NCBI GenBank assembly: GCA_026075535.2
Contig: AP026538.1
Location: forward strand, 558,001 to 622,000
Direction of reading: 5' to 3'
Length of the DNA: 64,000 nt
Source of the DNA: Tricholoma matsutake
Taxonomy: Eukaryota; Basidiomycota; Agaricomycetes; Agaricales; Tricholomataceae
Position numbers and translations under genes: made by a program. The notes beneath the pieces were generated by a model, which saw nothing but the letters and a program-made list of their open reading frames with translations, did not search any database and was not told where the DNA came from. Below, piece by piece: positions 47,201-59,319 of the stretch; position 1 is the first letter of the stretch, and each line of letters begins with the position of its first letter.

Positions 47201-48849
47201 TCAAGATCAGGGGACTTGTGGATAGTCAAAGCGTGGTCAGCGGTGACAGAATAGAGGTGAAGTGAATAGAGTTTCTTGTTATCAAGTAAAATCCCACAGG
47301 CAATGGTAGCTCCAGTGGATTTATCCGTGACCCAGCAGGACAAGCTGTCGAAGTGCGCCACAGCATTTGAGTCGTTGGTGAGTGAACTGACAGAGATGAG
47401 TCAGACTGCTGCATCTGGGATGTAGAGTGCGTTACGTAATAATATTGATGCGCCCCTGGCGATGCGTAACTTTATGTCGCTGATTCCCATAGCAAGGATG
47501 GAAGAGCCCCCAATGCCTTTTACAGGGCGAGGTGGTATTTGTCGAAGAGTAAGGAAGTCGGCTTTATCTGGTGAAATATGGACTGTGGCGCCTGTATCGA
47601 CAATGAAAGGGAAATGGGAGAGGGAAAGTTGTGAGCACTGTGTCTGACTAAGCGGTTCAACAGTAAATGCGCCATCCATGGGGGTTGAAGTGTGATGGCT
47701 CCAGTCAATAGTTGTACTTGCCTCCTCCTCAATGACAAGCCAGCCCTCATATTCTACCTCATCAATTGATGCTGTGGGGAGGGGGTCACTAGCAAGTCCT
47801 GCGAACGGGGGGCAAGTACTGGACTGATAGTCCAGGGGGTCTGCATCTACCATAACCGTGAAAGCTCGTCCATTAACATCCTTCACAGTAATTGGTACCT
47901 TCGAAGGTTTTGTCGAAGCATCGCCTTTCTTCCCTTTTTCTCGAGCTGCTTTCTGGGCTGCCATGGACTCAATTGTTTTACCGGCCATTCCTCCCCCCAC
48001 TTTAATGCAGTACTCGGTCGAATGACCCACTTTCTTGCAATTTGGATTCCCACAGACTAGACCATTGGATGGCCTGGTCGATTTGGTATGAGCAGTGAGA
48101 GCTACAGAGGATTTGTTGTCTGCACGGTGATCATTCTCAAGAAGTGACTGTTCATTTTCAAGGAAAAGACGAATATCTTTTGAAGTATAGGGGGATTCCC
48201 TTGTGGAAGCAGCAATGTCACAAGAGATAATCGAGCATGCATGAGGAAAGTTGTCGCTAAGTGAATTTAAAAGAGCTATGCAACAAAGGAGGTTGGGCTT
48301 AATATCTCCCATAGTGAATGCACGCTCAATGAGAGCACAAATCTTATCGGCCATCTCGGGGAGGGGAGTATCAGTGCTGCATTGTGTCGTAAGGGCCTGC
48401 TGCAGTAACTGAACCTGTCGAACAGGGCCTTCATTCTGGTGTTGTTTACAAAGCATCTCCCAGTTCACAGTGGTAGGTTTCTCTATGTCAATGAAAGGGC
48501 ATTCAGATGGAGCAATGCTGGACGCAATGAACACGTATGCGAGCCGTGAGTTGGCCTTCCAGTTAATTAGCGCACGAGGCTCAGAGGCACTAGGTGCAGG
48601 GATTGCACCAGTGACATATTTGTAGAGACCATTCAGTGAAAGAGTGATAGTGATTTCTTCGCACCATTCTTTGTAGTTTGACCTAAGCTTGTCGAGTTTC
48701 TCACCAGAATATTGTACGGAAAGTTTGATCAATGTAACCAAGGGGGGGGTAGTGTCTAGCATGCTCATAGCAGGTAAAACAAATGAAAAATTTGGTGAGG
48801 GGAAATCATCGAGAGGACTGATTGCACAAAGGACGATCTGTAAACCCAA
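44220..48849 (-). pseudogene. gag-pol: Copia D gag-pol polyprotein, five TGA and one frameshift
   Basis: Gag runs from 48849 (typical start may be MLDTTPPLVTLIKLS) with knuckle-like CGNPNCKKVGHSTEYC, then protease FIVDTGATVHIS. TGA at 47401-47403 follows IPDAAV. Integrase has HRRLGHANYQ...CEAC and YITDNGELKSHEM. TGA at 46486-46488 follows EIGC. A frameshift lies near 46060-46180. TGA at 45780-45782 and 45639-45641 precede the RT (KVQLVFQGFEQIYG, IDVKTAFLYG, catalytic VHVDDFL intact). TGA at 44883-44885 precedes RNase H (FSDSDWANCLDTHRSIGGY, CEAEYVA, KHIYIKYHFLRE). All five TGA follow the CGA-to-TGA pattern. The active-site aspartates of RT survive. Confidence 0.93.
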
Positions 48850-48957
48850 ACAGGAAAGTGATCGGATTGTCGATCAAAGGAGATGATGTAGAGATAACGC
48901 CAAGTGGCTAGGAGATTTTCTACCGTTGTTCAGAAGTGACGGGAGTGGCCCATAACC

Positions 48958-49310
48958 TGTAGAAAATCAACCTAGAGTATGCAAGAAATATACTAAGGTA
49001 CAGTAAGTATCATTTACTGTGGGGAAAATATAGTACGCGATGCTCAACTCAGTCCCTGTATAAGTGACTGAGGTGATCATGTATCTAACTACCCATATAT
49101 ATATGTGTTCAGTCTAATAAAGAACAAGATGAGAGAAAAGATGCCTTTGATGCATTTGTGTAAACACATCAAAGGGAGTGTTAATAATAGTACACGCATC
49201 AAAGAGGCTGATGTTGGCTGATCACATACCGCGTTTGTCTTGCGCATCAAAGAGATGTGCCAGAAGTAGAACACGCATCAAATTGAGCAATCATGGTGTG
49301 AATCTCAACA
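48958..49310 (-). repeat. 5' LTR of copia D
   Basis: 353 bp, about 98% identical to the aligned parts of 43765-44178; followed by TGACT. Confidence 0.93.
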
Positions 49311-49315
49311 TGACT

Positions 49316-49645
49316 TACTCAACCAGCTGGACTGTCCCAAGTTCCCAGATGGAGAGTGGAAGAACATTCTTGTGGGATGTGCTGTCAACCTTGATAACAT
49401 CTTATCTGGGTACCACTCAACTTCCAACAATGATGAACACATCAAAATCATGGGTGATCTCAAATTCGAAGTCCATTCAGTTTCTCCAAACAAGATTGTC
49501 AGTACTACTGGCAACTGGAGCATCACATGGAACAAATCTGTCCACGCGACCATTTTTGCTTTCCCCCACAGGTCAAGAGAGGTCTGTAAGGGGACTAAGA
49601 TAGAGGTCATCAGGAACCAGCACCCTTTACATAAGCAACATTGAC
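49316..49645 (+). pseudogene. Remnant of a mushroom transposon-associated ORF, continuing from 43760
   Basis: Frame DLLNQLDCPKFPDGEWKNILVGCAVNLDNILSGYHST...GDLKFEVHSV...TTGNWSITWNKSVHATIFAFPHR. From memory this C-P-x-F-P-D-x-E-W / GNWSIAW pattern recurs in mushroom genomes beside tyrosine-recombinase/DIRS-like ORFs; that association is a recollection, not shown here. It ends TGA at 49645. Confidence 0.5.
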
Positions 49646-50075
49646 AATGACAACTTCTCCTCAACACAACAACTGTGAGCACTGGGAGTAGCACAGCTGA
49701 CATAATTAAATTTTCTTCAAGAGAAAACAGGCACATATGGTGAAGATTTTGGGAAAACTACTTGTTTTCCCAGGCTCCAATCCAGCTGCAGTTACAGGGT
49801 AGGGAGAAATTATTGAGTGGTACACCATTGATGATCAGAATACTGTACTATGTTTAGACCAACCAGCAACTCCCACATTTCAAACTCCTAACTCTTAATT
49901 TCTCCAACCCCTTCACAGCAGCTGGCATTTTACAACTATAAACAACTCAGCCACCTGGAGACATACTTCTGCATTTGGATGGTATTTATGCCAGTGATTA
50001 AGTAGTTGGTCCCGACTTGGAAATGAATACTGCATTTCAAGCCATCATCAATATCTTCGATGTACACACTTTGAA

Positions 50076-50618
50076 TTGGCTCTAGCACAGTTTATTCTCA
50101 CTCTTCTGGAAGACTCTAGCTTAAAGACTCACCCATGTACCCTTGCGCTCACAAAAGATACTGACAATATCATTACTGCTTTGTCTCGACATCCTGATTC
50201 TACTGGGTCAATTTTTACTTGGGTAAACAACATTGTGAAGAAGAAATACCTTGAGTCAATCAAGGAACTTACTCGCAACAAAGATTGGCACTTCAATGCA
50301 AGCCATGCGTCTGCTGAAGATCTAGATGATTTCTGCATTGAAGACATGGTGTGCCAGATGAAGATCTTAGCACCAGATCTTTGGAACATCCTAGACCTCT
50401 TACTTTTGGGTGATAAACAGTCTGGGAGGCTCCATCATGAGAAGGACATGGATGGAGATCAGATTATGAATGATGCTGGAGCTGGCGAGGATGCCAACAA
50501 TGATATGTGGGAAGGGTTGCCTCAAATTGTCCCAACCTTGGATGAAAATGATGTCTGTGAGACAGTGGACAAGAACAGAACCTTCATTCAACTAGATGCT
50601 AAGAAGAAAGGAGCTTGA
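50076..50618 (+). pseudogene. N-terminal fragment resembling DUF6589 proteins
   Basis: 180 codons, MALAQFILTLLEDSSLK...HPDSTGSIFTWVNNIVKKKYLESIKELTRNKDWHFNASHASAEDLDDFCIEDMVCQMKILAPDLWNILDLLL. The ASHA...FSIE.M...APxLWxLL pattern is what I recall from the start of DUF6589-domain proteins, which are multicopy and probably transposon-derived. The DUF6589 core itself is absent downstream, so this is a truncated copy. Confidence 0.55.
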
Positions 50619-52627
50619 CAAGATGCAATTTGTACAATTGTATGTAGTTCACGTTACTTTACTTTGTTGAATTTTAAACAAGTTTGCCTACATGTAGAAG
50701 AAAGTTGGAATGATTAGTATCATGATGCAAAGCTACAATGCTGTATGCAATGCTCTCAAGAGTGTCTTTGGCATATTTTTGCATTCTACAAATACCCCTG
50801 AGAAAGTCATACAAGCACTCACCCATATCACTGGGTGCAGGGCACAATACTCCTGATGGGGTATTATGTAAGTATGTTGGAAGTATTCCTAATACCATCA
50901 GGATACTTATGAGGAAGTATGTTGGAAGTATGTTGGTGGTGGACTACCATACCCTCATGTCAGTAACAAGTAAGTATTGTAACATTATGCTGGATTTCCT
51001 ATGCAGAATTGGCAAAATACTTCCCAGTTACTGTCAATATAACATTTGAATACCTCTGGTAGACTATTGAAGACAAGGCCCAAAATAATTTTCATGTAAT
51101 GAGGAGGCAGTATCTTACTGGTATTGACATAGTTTAACTCTGTATTTCCAACATACCATTCATAATATTGTTAGGATAACATCAAGATACTTTGCCAGAG
51201 ATATGGCAGGAGGTATGCAAATAGTATAGTAGTCTGAGGATTTTCAGGTCATAGTATCGTGAAGATATTACCACCATACTGGTAGGAAACATTTAGGATA
51301 CCGGGCCAGCAGTAGTCAAGAAATATAGAGAAAATAGATAGAATACTTCTACATCAGTATCCTGACTGTATGGTAGAGTAAAACAGGTGGCCATGGATAT
51401 GATACCTCCACCATAGTGCATGCTGGATAATGTGGAAGTATTGAGGTATATTCTCTTTGATACCAGAAAGATACTAACAACAGTGTAGGGATGAAGTACA
51501 TGACCAGACGTCACACAAAAGCATCAATGTATGGCTCGCGAAGTATTCTGGATGTATCATTGATATCTGGTGGTAAACGCTTACCTAGAAGGAACTAAAG
51601 CTGAACATCGGAATGTCCAAAACATCAGTAACAGCCAAGCTGAAGATGGGGATGAGTGCGACATTGGCAAGGAGGATAATTATGTTCTTGCCTCCTCATC
51701 ACAGTGCAGCCAAGGTGCAGCTAGTTCCAGAATTGGGAAGGTGAACCCTCTGTCTGCACTTGAGGATGGTGCCCTGGATCAGAGTCAAGCCACACCAAGG
51801 AAGCTTGTGCCTATTGCCCAAGCCCACCACATACAATTCCCAAAGCACTCATCTCTCCTTCCTCGCTCCTCGCATCGTCTCCAATGGGAGGGAAAATCTG
51901 TGTTGGTACCAATTTAAACCCCAAGTCCTTCATTAAGATCTCACTCACGATGTGGAGAAGTTGACAATGACTATCGTCCGCCATCGTCCCCTGCTTCTGA
52001 GTCAAGCACATGAAAAAGAGGAAGATGCAGATGACATCCAAAATGAAGGCCAAAGACTATGAAAGTGATGTAGCCTTGCACATCAACATCACCTCAATTG
52101 GACAGCAGTACCCAGTGGTCAAGACATGCATGCGGGAGGTGCATTTCTGTCTTCATATGTCCTCGCTAAGGCTGTTGTACTGATCAGAGTGGTTTGCATA
52201 GTAGTGAAGGCATATGCAGGTGTGTGATTTGTTGAAGCTTCTGAGCTGTGGGAGGGTATATTGTGCTGCAGAGGTGTGTGGGGGTGGATGAGGTTGAGAA
52301 TGGGGAGATGGGGATCGTTGTTTGGATGGGAAGATGGGAGGGTTGAACATTTTCCTATCCTCAATCAGACATTACAATCAAGCCAAGACCTGGCTGTTAG
52401 TGTTATTACATTCCTGAATATGTCCTGACTGGCCTGACCTATGGCTTCTGTAGGGGCTTCTGGAAGCACTAAAAGCTTTAACATTCAACAGCTCTCTGAT
52501 TTATACACTCTCAACTAGTTACACCTACACAATTCTCCCTGCTCTGCTGCTTATCAGACTGAGCATGAAGATACGTCTACCACTCAACCTTATATGAAAA
52601 GTCCTTGTAGGATGTCGACAAGCTTAG
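50619..52627. other. 2-kb region, no firm gene; GTATGTTGGAAGTAT-type short repeats
   Basis: 50870-50945 repeats GTATGTTGGAAGTAT three times, and GGATAC/GTATCC words recur to 51500. A 115-codon plus frame at 51570-51917 (MVNAYLEGTKAEHRNVQ...) has no recognised family. Confidence 0.5.
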
Positions 52628-53629
52628 GTGACAGTATTTGCCAAGGCAACTGATTGTGCACTTGCTGTCAAATCCCAGATTGCTGAGCTGTGGCGTTTCA
52701 TTTTCCTTGGGTCACTTGTTGAGACAGGATGTATTGTGGGCCAGAAAACGGTTGAGGCTGGGGCAAGTTGTAAGTCCTTCATCATTCTAATAAGTGTTAA
52801 ATGCTTCCGTTTTCAGTCTCATAGTACCTTACTCCCAAGCATAATTCTGAAAGCAAGCCTGACATTTTACAGACAACCGCTTCCTTCTCTTCAGGAGATT
52901 TCACATACGACTGGGTGAAAATTTACTTGGAAAGCTATCACATATGGGATCAGAGCCATTCTTACAATGTTGTTGCTAAAAACACTGCTCTCATTCCAAA
53001 TCCTTCCTCGACCTTGGGCGCTACCGATGGCCACCTGGATCCCATGTATGAACCTGTGCACCAAGTTCCTGAAGATTTCTGGTGGACGGTGTTCCACATC
53101 AACTTGGTAAGTAATTGACTATTTTACTTGTGGGTCCTTCACCTTACTTTGGTTAGGATATATACTTTATGGCAAACATGGAACAGGAAAGAGCTCGACT
53201 ATTCATGCTATAGTAATGTTTGTTCTCCCATATGTGCCATAGTAAAGCTGATTGACGTGTCAGGCTGGAGAACTAGGTTAAGAGGTATTATTTTTTTCTT
53301 GTTCCATCTTTGTCAAAGATAAATCTTCATGTTCACTAGACCTATAATTTATCTCTTGCAAAGTCTGAAGTACTTTGAAATTATTTCCTTTCATGAATTG
53401 CACTCATGTTCCTTACAGCATCAATGACCATGGTCTGGCCAGAATTATATCTGACACACCTGTGCACTGCATTCTCCTACTACTGGAGGACCTTGATTGT
53501 GCGTTCCCGCATTCTTGTGAAGATGACTTAGATGAGGGGAAAGAAAGAGATCCAAATGTGATGCTATTACGATTGCTCGGACAAGGTGTCGATGTCATTC
53601 AAGATAGAATATATACTTATAATGTTTGA
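52628..53629 (+). pseudogene. BCS1-like AAA ATPase, truncated in the ATPase domain
   Basis: Exons in order: AELWRFIFLGSLVETG (membrane-proximal N-terminus). Then FTYDWVKIYLESYHIWDQSHSYNVVAKN...YEPVHQVPEDFWWTVFHINL (BCS1 N-terminal domain, 52900-53105). GYILYGKHGTGKSSTIHAI (Walker A, about 53155-53200) and LARIISDTPVHCILLLLEDLDCAF (Walker B, 53435-53510) follow. The frame then stops at 53629 and sensor 1, the arginine finger and the C-terminal half are not found downstream. In BCS1 relatives this ATPase acts in mitochondrial membranes; the mushroom expansion is of unknown role. The H in GKHGTGKS, normally P, is also unusual. Confidence 0.75.
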
Positions 53630-53631
53630 TA

Positions 53632-54160
53632 TCAAGAAGGATAATTAACTCCAATGTTCAAAATCCTGCAGAATCCTGCACTTGTGTACTCCATCGTTAT
53701 TTGTGCAATTTGGTGAGCACCATCTACCCAGTACTGTAATGTCACCAAGAGGAAACCAACACACATAATAGTGATAACCACTGGCTGCCAGGCCTCGAAA
53801 GCTTGTAACATGTACCAGAAAAGTAGCGACAGGAAAGAAGTTAACACACAGAAGGCGGGGACACGTGAAGTGATTGAAAAAAGTATATAGCTATCATATA
53901 TATCAACAGCAAGAGCCTAGTGAAGAATGGTGAGATGAATGGGAAAATTTGAATGTATATTCTGATACATACCTTAAATGTTGTTATGTTGGCAGAACAA
54001 AATCGCCATATGAACCAAGCATCAGACAAAATGCTGACTACCAACAATGTAGAGGCGAGGCTGATGGTGCGCCGGGCCCATGTTAGTTGTTTTATGGCAA
54101 TAGAATCCTTGCTAATGCCCAGAAGTGTGGGGAGGGTTGCGCTGTGTGTTTATGGATAGC
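53632..54160 (-). pseudogene. Fragment of a multi-pass membrane protein
   Basis: Minus strand: TLLVVSILSDAWFIWRFCSANITTFK, a probable intron (about 53978-53923), then hydrophobic segments LTSFLSLLFWYMLQAF and WQPVVITIMCVGFLLVTLQYW. The pattern (helix, short R-rich loop, helix) suits fungal seven-helix proteins of unknown function. Incomplete at both ends. Confidence 0.4.
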
Positions 54161-56499
54161 ACTTCTTGGCATAGAGCAGAAAGTAAACTCACAAAGCCAG
54201 GACAGTCAACTAGATGAAGATGTCTGTTAACTTACGGTTGCTCATAGCAAAACCAAGATCAAGGATGTACTAATTTCCTGCATTCCATCCATTCCTGCTG
54301 TATCCGGGACATGACAGAACTTAGAGCCAAGTCATCAGCATCTGAAGATGCCATTGCCAACTCCCCATAGAATGTAAACGACACCAATAGGTATTCCATT
54401 CTTGAAAATTGTGTGGCGGCATCTGGCGAAAGCGGCATCGAAAGAGAGGATGTCTTAGAAGGAACGAGAGTTGGTGAAGACATGGATCAGATAAGTGATG
54501 GAAAGTAGGTTGTGTGGGGAATAAATGAATGACTATGCAGGATATTGTACAACAATCGGGCGGGACATCTGTCACAATTGTCACATCAAACTTCAAGTTC
54601 ATGGACTCTTCCTGATATATGTCCATGTCGTCATTGGAATCAAAGATAAACAAGCCGGAATATTTGATGGGTACTTTTGGATGGGCAGCAGCATCCCTCC
54701 TATTGACAAGGATATGTCCACCATGGCCACATTGCATCCATCTCTACTTGACTCTGATATTGAGAAAGTAACAGGGGCGATGAACTTGGAAAGTGGAGTA
54801 CCAGATACGGAATGTCAACATGATCATCCTAGTGATAGTCTTGTTCTTTCTGTCGATTGAGCATGCACTCGATGGGGTCTCAGAAAATGGTGGTCTGGTC
54901 CCTGGGGTGTAGGGCCAATTCTGGATGAACCAGTTCCATCCTGAGGTTGAGGGCCCTCCATCTTCTTGGGCTTCTTCTTGTCAACGAGAAGTTCCTCATC
55001 TACTTTGTCATTGAGGCCAGATCGACCAATGCCATGCATTTTGCCCATAGTTGCTGAGACTGATCCACACAATTCTTTTGACTTTCTTGTGCTACAATAG
55101 CTTTCTCAGCATCACCACAGGACCTACACAGGCTTGCGATCTTGGTAAATATGATCATCAACATTAACCACGACCAGAACATGTGTTCAGTGGCACAGCG
55201 AAGGTCTGAGTATAGATGGAAGTATCAGCAGTGTGGAGCGGTTGCATACCTTCAACTGGAAGGTGTGAACCACCCTCCAACTGGGCATGAGGCCAAGCAA
55301 GCTTTGCAATGGATTCTGTCAGGAACGCTCTTTGTGGTACATCAACACATCTTCTGTTCAACAACACTAATTTGCCCACTAGTACTATGACTTTCAATGG
55401 GCGTGGAGGTAAGTTGAGAATGGTCAAATACAACCAGAACAGCGTTCATCAGTGGCGACGGCACTGAGAACAGCGTGGCTGAAATGAGAAAAACAAATGG
55501 CATCATGATTGTTGTAGCAAACCACTGCCCACAGATCTAGAGTAAACACAGGGCAGAGCCACAATGCCAGTCTCCATTGTTGGGCACAACCACCAAGAGT
55601 GAATTAGTCATCCTGGCAAATGAAAAGCAATGCAGAACACGACTAAACATATAACCAGACGAAGAAGCTACACAGCATTATATTCACCCAAAGAATAAAG
55701 ATCGCAAGGATTTTAGACTAAAGAGCAGAACTGCATTTTCAAACCTACAGAGATACACTCCCGCATGTCGACATTTCAGTGGGTGCCAAATAGGAGGTGT
55801 AGAGTGTACAGGTGCAGCGGATTCCTGCGCAGGGATTGAAACAAAATGGAAAAAGGAAAGGATTTGTGGCTGAAATCCCAACAAAAAAATGATATAGATG
55901 CAGTGGAATCCCAGGCAGAATTGATAAGGTAGGGAACGAGGAGCAGCCCTTATGGCACTAATTTTTATTTAGAGAAGAGAATAGATCTAGAGATGATTGG
56001 GTATGTGGGCCGTGGACGACGCTGCCCTTTGGGAGAAACCAAGAAGATGCCATGAGAGTGTGGGCCACAAGGAGCAGGAGCAGGTTGTAAAGTAGTCTAG
56101 ATCAACAGACAGCACAATAAAGTTCATACATCCAACACATGCAGCCTTCAAAGGGCTTGGTCATTTCTAGGTGGACAATGCATCCTTGACATACCACAGC
56201 TAGAGACAAAAATATGAATGATGTTCAAACCATGAAATAAGCAAAAAAATCACATATGGGTTCTCTGTTATTTTGCCCTCTGGCAGGTTCTTTTGCGATG
56301 TTTTGAAAAAGGTAGCCAAATGTGGCGATGTCATTGCACCTTCTAACCTCAGAATCAGTCCTGAAAGTCATTCCTTTAATTTCCCTGACGTGCCATCGGC
56401 AGTTCGAGAAATATGGTGTTGTATCGCTGCATCTTTCGGTATGATGTTAGCATCATCTTTGCAAGAATATCCACAGTTCAGATTGCAATTATGACGTAG
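54161..56499. other. Region with weak ORFs only
   Basis: Minus-strand frames at 54321-54737 and 54824-55433 contain hydrophobic and charged stretches but no recognised motif; 55440-56499 holds nothing supportable. Confidence 0.45.
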
Positions 56500-56509
56500 G
56501 TAAGGAAGG

Positions 56510-56975
56510 GTACTTACAAAAACAATGGTCACAATTTCAGGGTGGCAGTTGTGCCACGCCTTGTGACAGGACATACTAGGACGTACTTGTGAGGAGACCT
56601 GATTAGCATGAGAGATCCTGCACTTACAAAGCAATGGTCACGATTTCAGGGTGGTAGTTGTGCCATGCCTTTCTTGTGACAGGACGTACTAGGAGATACT
56701 TGTGAGGAGACCTGATGAGCATGGGAGAAGGACAATCACATAGGTAAGGAGAGGCACTATGGTCACGATTGCAGGGTGGCAGTTGTGCTGCGCCTTTCCT
56801 GTAACAGGACGTACTAGGATGTACTCGTGAGGAGACCTGATGAGCATGGGAGACAATCATCAATTATTCCATATGCGAGAATGATAAGGGAAGGTACTTA
56901 CACCATAATAGTCACCATGTCGCAGTGCCCGTGGTGTCATGCCTGTCCTATGATGGTACATACTAGGATGTACAG
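56510..56975. repeat. Tandem repeat, about 110-135-bp unit, 3-4 copies
   Basis: Each unit has ATGGTCACGATT, CAGGGTGGCAGTTGTGCC, GACAGGACGTACTAGGA and GAGGAGACCTGATGAGCATG. Copies begin near 56510, 56628, 56757 and a diverged one near 56903. Confidence 0.85.
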
Positions 56976-57097
56976 TTGTATAGTCCACCATTGTCATGAT
57001 AGATCTGTCAGATTCATGAGTTTCTAAAGTCATAGCATGAACTATAGCACTGAGGTAACATACCACAAATACAATTAATTGGCATTTTAATATTCAC

Positions 57098-57574
57098 TTG
57101 AATTCCCATTGTGCACCTAAACCCTTGTCACGCTTGATTACTTTAGGAGTTAGAGGATCTCACCTACCTTCCAAGACACTATGGCCAGCTATGAGAGCTC
57201 ATACACGTGAACTTAAGATGCATGCCAATCCTTTGTCAGGATTCAATGTGCCACTCACTCCCTTTCATGTGACAGAACGGGTAGTTTCTGAGTTGCATTT
57301 GAAGTTTGACTGTTTGGGAGAGAGAAGGAGTCGGGTGATGAAACTGAAAGTCTGTAAATCATACAAAGTCAAACAAAAAGCACCAGCAAACAAACAAGTT
57401 GAACTTGACTCCATCCTTTTGCTGAATTTCGTCCTTTGCACTTGGAGAACGTGTGGATCTCTGGATGACTTGGAAGCTATGATGAGCTTACCACTTTTCA
57501 CCCATTGCTCATCTCTGTCTTGTAGCTTGCAAGTCTATGTTCAACTCTCCAGTACTTTGACCATTTTATCTTGA
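57098..57574 (+). CDS. Unassigned 158-codon ORF
   Basis: MNSHCAPKPLSRLITLG...; Cys/Leu/Ser-rich end, no recognised domain, no neighbours suggesting function. May be spurious. Confidence 0.2.
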   Translation: MNSHCAPKPLSRLITLGVRGSHLPSKTLWPAMRAHTRELKMHANPLSGFNVPLTPFHVTERVVSELHLKFDCLGERRSRVMKLKVCKSYKVKQKAPANKQVELDSILLLNFVLCTWRTCGSLDDLEAMMSLPLFTHCSSLSCSLQVYVQLSSTLTILS

Positions 57575-57579
57575 TATAC

Positions 57580-57695
57580 ATTTATGATTATCCTCCCTTC
57601 TGCGTGGATTTCTGCAGCATCACTTCCAACTTCAATTTGTCCTGATATACATAGTAAAATGATCCTCCCTTCTGCGCAGATTTCCACAGCATCAC
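57580..57695. repeat. Short tandem duplication
   Basis: ATCCTCCCTTCTGCGTGGAT / TTCTGCAGCATCACTTC occurs at about 57590-57630 and again at 57660-57700 with few changes. The rest of 57700-58776 has no supported gene. Confidence 0.65.
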
Positions 57696-58776
57696 TTCTA
57701 GGAGGGTTTCTGCATTTTCGTTATCCAAGACCCAGATCGTAGGACAGATCAAAGAGACTGGGACTCAATCTGGAGTACAGTTGCTGCTGTATTCGCCATC
57801 TCACATCATGTCAGGAAGGAAGGAGCAAATTCAGTGTGGGAAACTGCTGCGATGATCACTGTTCCTGTCATTTGCTGCATCTCAGTCATTGTGCATGCGC
57901 ACTGCATTCTATCACATTTGATCCTGCAATTTTCCAGCATGGGAAACCACTGCGATTAGTGCAGTCAACAACTCTCTTTGCTTTAAGAAGAGTTTACATT
58001 CCTCTTTGAACATTCATGTTCATGATGCGTCACTCATTCTCGCCCTCCCGTGCAGTTAGAATTCATGCACTTGCGGTGGAGAAGAAGCCAATTCCTTAGC
58101 AAATTCCACCACATTACTTAGTCTATCTGTCATGTGATAGAATTGGGATTAACACTAGTGATGTAACATATCCTCTCTGCATAAATGAGGGCATTTGAGC
58201 TCATCAAACATGATGTGTTTGTATTGATCTCTGGATGGTTCATCTCCATTTTCTCTCCATTGTCATCCTGGGCAGCCTGATGAGGATGGGCAGGATCACA
58301 TTTTGCTCCATTCATGCGAAAGTGTGGTCTTTGTCTTGATTGTATAGATATATAGACAATCCATTAATACGGAACGGTGATACAGATGGTTGGTATTGGC
58401 TTCAAGAATAATTTCAAATTGAAACTTCCTTCCTAATGCGTTGGTGCTTCATCACAGCTTCATTAAAGATTGAGTGTGACACACTGTCAAAAATGCCATC
58501 GTTGGTGCTGTCAGGCACTGGGAAGAGAATCCTCCAGCTTAAAATTGCCTGTTTGGACAGCAAGCTGCACAAATTTGTTACAATCTCAAATATCAGAAAA
58601 TCATGCTTGGAGTGACCGCAAAATAATGCTTCAGAACATCTCTCTTTGATCTTGAAAGTGCTGCATTATGTGACTGCCACCTGTGACCAACATCCCACCA
58701 GTGGTGCACCCAATATCATTGTCACCTTACACATTCTCTCTCTTGTTGCTCTGACAGACAAGTTGAACTAACCCTC

Positions 58777-59319
58777 TTGCTTCTACACCATTCAATGGCA
58801 TCGTTACCAGAGAATGAACTTTTCTTGCACTTGGAGAACATCCTTGCATCCTACTCTGCCTTGAAAGACTTGAAGACCGCTAGCTCTGATGAGGATTTCA
58901 CCATTGTACTCGACAAATTCAGGGAGATGAATGAAAAGAGTAAAATGGTACGTAGTTTGAAATAGTAGGGTTAAGCATGACATCAATGACAAGCTTCTCC
59001 CTTGATAACCAGCTGCTCACATTGGCAGGGTAAGTCCTTTCTTGGGATTTTTCAGCAACTTATGGCCTTAAGGGCATATGACAGCCTCCACGCTGCCCTT
59101 CTTAAAATCAACTCAGCCTTGGACATGACTCCAGCACCATGCACCATCCTGGTTGTAATTGGCACCATCATGACTGCCGCAGGGATCATACTGTGTGTGC
59201 ATGTCTGGAGCTTCATTCAATATGACTGGGCTGATCCAGCCATTTTCAAGGTATCTACATTGTCACCCCATTCCGTTGTTAATAAACAAAGCATCACCAG
59301 GCAAGCGCTTGCAACCTGA
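58777..59319 (+). CDS. Possible multi-exon gene, one membrane helix, unknown
   Basis: MLLHHSMASLPENELFLHLENILASYSALKDLKTASSDEDFTIVLDKFREMNEKSKM is followed by a plausible donor GTACGT at 58948. After a short exon and an acceptor near 59053, QLMALRAYDSLHAALLKINSALDMTPAPCTILVVIGTIMTAAGIILCVHVWSF contains one strong hydrophobic helix. No family recognised; could be a host gene remnant. Confidence 0.3.

Larger units (their letters stand above)
43765..49310 (-). mobile_element. Copia element D, full length
   Basis: LTRs at 43765-44178 (414 bp) and 48958-49310 (353 bp), TG..CA, with TGACT at 43760-43764 and 49311-49315. The minus strand encodes gag-protease-integrase-RT-RNase H. Downstream of the 5' LTR (minus strand) GGTTATGGGCC resembles the half tRNA-iMet primer site of copia/Ty5 elements. 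GTGAGGAGGAG before the 3' LTR is the polypurine tract. The LTRs differ at only about 7 positions plus a 61-bp duplication in one, so insertion is recent. Yet the polyprotein has five TGA codons and one frameshift. Confidence 0.95.
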
